From contig JAISXC010000098.1 of assembly GCA_031270875.1 (NCBI GenBank), positions 1 through 6,893 of the forward strand: a DNA stretch of 6,893 nt, in the 5' to 3' direction. The stretch is from Desulfovibrio sp. (GTDB taxonomy: Bacteria > Desulfobacterota > Desulfovibrionia > Desulfovibrionales > Desulfovibrionaceae). The notes beneath the pieces are model-generated. The model was not told the DNA's origin. It saw nothing but the letters and a program-made list of their open reading frames with translations, and did not search any database. Both the position numbers and the translations under genes were made by a program. Within the stretch, counting starts at the first letter, position 1. Each line of letters opens with the position of its first letter. Positions 5,454 to 6,893 of this stretch are shown one piece after another.

Positions 5454-6698
5454 ATGGCATCCGACGAATTGCGTAAAAAGTGGGGAACCGTTTTCATGGG
5501 GGAACGTGAGGCCGACATGGCCGAGCTTGCCGCCATGCAGGAACCCTTGCGCCAGGAACGGCAAAGGCAGCGGCATCAGCAGGACTATGTGGAAAATGTG
5601 CGCGCCAGGGCCGCGGAGCGCGCGCGGGAAATACTGGCAGCCGCCTACGCCGAACGGGAAAAAATTCTCGAAGACGCGCGGCGGGAGGGCAGAGAGCGTT
5701 CTTTCCGGCTTGAACAGGAAAGCGGGGAACTGAAAGCCGCCGCCGAGGCGGAGCGCGCCAGGGCGGCGGAAGAACGGGAAGTCTCCGCCGCTCTCAGGCG
5801 GGAAGCCGAAGAAATCCGTAACGCTGCCCACGGTGAAGGATTTCAGAGCGGCATGGAGCAGGCGGGAGCGGAACTGATAGAATTCCGTGCAGAACTCGGA
5901 GCCTCCCTCGCGGCGCTCCTGCGCGCCGTTGAAGCCCAACGGAGGGACATAAACGCCTTCTGGCGCGAGGATATCGCCGAGCTTGTCCGCGCGGCGGTGG
6001 CTGCCGGCACGGGTTGGACGCTCAAAAACGAACATGAAGACATCTTGCGCGCACTTGTGCTCAACGCTCTGGACATGCTGGAAGACCGCGCCGTTCTGGC
6101 CCTGCGCGTCCACCCGGAAGACGAGGCCCAGATCAGCGAACTGTTCGCCGCCGCTCATGAAAGAGCCCCTGAACTCAAACAATGGATCATCACAGCGGAC
6201 GCCGACATGGAATACGGCGATTTTACGGTGGAAAGCGCTCACGGCAGCGTGGAAAGCCGCCGGGAATGCTTCCGGGAAATGGTGGAGGGCGTTCTCACGA
6301 ACCTTGTTCTGCCCGCCGGAGAGGACGGGGGCAACCATGCCCCTGTGGATGGAAAGGACATGCATGAGCTTGTGGAACGGGAAGTGGAGAAAATCACGCG
6401 CCTGGCGCCGCCGTCCCCCGCCGCTGCCGCTCCCGATGCCGCGCCTGCGCCCCTTTCCGAAAATGACATTCCGGACGTCCCGGCCGTTGACGCGGCGGAA
6501 ACGCACGCCGAAGCCGACGCGCAACCAGGACCGGACGCAGGCCCTGAAGCAGACGCGGCCGTTGCCGAAAAAACGGACCCGACAATGGCGGAACTGGAAG
6601 ACGAACTCTTTTCCCGGGAGATTGACGCTTCCCCGGACGCTTCCGCCATTTTTGCCGAAGGCGGCTTCCTGCCCGGCGGAAAAAACCATGAAGCTTGA
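5454..6698 (+). CDS. fliH: Flagellar export ATPase regulator/stator FliH, with long acidic C-terminal tail
   Basis: FliH dimers bind the export ATPase FliI and tether it to the export gate and C-ring. The call rests on position between fliG and fliI, a KKWGTVF N-terminus with Trp at residue 10, a long Ala/Glu/Arg-rich coiled coil (about 20-135), and a C-terminal FliH-type domain (about 135-287) related to V/F-ATPase stator subunits. The protein is 414 aa against about 235 in E. coli. The excess is mostly a tail from 288 on: a helix-like piece (303-317), then 58 residues (318-375) of which 43 are A, P, D or E, then PTMAELEDELFSREID (376-391). I chose ATG 5454 (GGGA at 5443-5446, spacing 7) because it keeps Trp10. 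GTG 5421 lacks a ribosome site; ATG 5496 (GGGGA at 5482-5486) would delete the Trp. The 3' end overlaps fliI. Confidence 0.92.
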   Translation: MASDELRKKWGTVFMGEREADMAELAAMQEPLRQERQRQRHQQDYVENVRARAAERAREILAAAYAEREKILEDARREGRERSFRLEQESGELKAAAEAERARAAEEREVSAALRREAEEIRNAAHGEGFQSGMEQAGAELIEFRAELGASLAALLRAVEAQRRDINAFWREDIAELVRAAVAAGTGWTLKNEHEDILRALVLNALDMLEDRAVLALRVHPEDEAQISELFAAAHERAPELKQWIITADADMEYGDFTVESAHGSVESRRECFREMVEGVLTNLVLPAGEDGGNHAPVDGKDMHELVEREVEKITRLAPPSPAAAAPDAAPAPLSENDIPDVPAVDAAETHAEADAQPGPDAGPEADAAVAEKTDPTMAELEDELFSREIDASPDASAIFAEGGFLPGGKNHEA

Positions 6699-6893
6699 CC
6701 CGCGCGCCTGCATCCGTCTTTTGCAGACCTCAAACCCTATCCGCCTGTACGGCAAGGTCAACAAAGTCGTGGGCCTGGTTGTGGAAGGCAGCGGTTTGCG
6801 CGCGCCGCTGGGGGCGGTATGCCACCTCATGCCGCGGGACGGGGACGACGGCATTGCCGCCGAAGTTGTGGGCTTTCGGGACGGGAATCTGCT
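6688..6893 (+). CDS. fliI: Flagellum-specific export ATPase FliI, N-terminal part (3' end missing)
   Basis: FliI is the hexameric ATPase that helps feed substrates to the flagellar type III export gate. Only the first 68 codons are visible; the frame is still open at the window edge. They encode the N-terminal beta-barrel region typical of FliI/F1-type ATPases (IRLYGKVNKVVGLVVEGSGL, then PLGAVCHL). The Walker A P-loop and catalytic residues lie beyond the window, so activity cannot be judged. The ATG at 6688 has GGCGGA (6675-6680) 7 nt upstream and lies inside the end of fliH, an 11-nt overlap that implies translational coupling of the two partner proteins. Identification rests on this N-terminal pattern plus the fliF-fliG-fliH order, which normally continues into fliI. 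Confidence 0.93.
   Translation, partial: MKLDPRACIRLLQTSNPIRLYGKVNKVVGLVVEGSGLRAPLGAVCHLMPRDGDDGIAAEVVGFRDGNL

Noticed and set aside
5436..6854. 472-aa open frame on the - strand across fliH and the start of fliI
   Set aside because: Antisense shadow of GC-rich coding sequence. It is low complexity (Phe/Arg/Gly-rich) and spans two well-supported overlapping + strand genes.

Overview
The window carries the 3' part of a chemoreceptor gene followed by the start of a flagellar basal-body/export operon. All genes lie on the + strand: [MCP, 5'-truncated] – terminator – sigma-54-type promoter – fliF – small ORF – fliG – fliH – fliI [3'-truncated]. The codons are GC-rich. The FliG, FliH and receptor signalling sequences resemble those of sulfate-reducing Desulfovibrionaceae (Desulfovibrio and relatives). 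That placement is by recognition of protein style only and has not been checked by a search.

Positions 1-2304 encode a methyl-accepting chemotaxis protein whose N-terminus, including the first membrane helix, lies off the left edge. It has a periplasmic dCache-like sensor, a second membrane helix, a HAMP plus a HAMP-like second segment, a cytoplasmic PAS domain with a four-cysteine cluster, and a long signalling hairpin. Codon use changes sharply at about the PAS/signalling boundary. A strong intrinsic terminator (2350-2377) closes this unit.

The 216-nt gap between the receptor and fliF is dense with signals: the terminator inside a larger inverted repeat, an AT-rich 7-2-7 dyad (2432-2447), a near-consensus -24/-12 promoter with exact spacing (GG 2454-2455, GC 2466-2467), and a short leader that can fold over the fliF ribosome binding site.

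The operon builds the MS-ring (FliF), the rotor switch ring (FliG) and the export ATPase with its stator/regulator (FliI, FliH). The most unusual element is a 70-codon ORF that overlaps the end of fliF and precedes fliG. Its C-terminal half aligns without gaps to the FliG-binding tail of the FliF encoded just upstream. It therefore looks like a free-standing second copy of the FliF tail, possibly a small FliG-binding protein. No IS elements, CRISPR arrays, tRNA or rRNA genes were seen.
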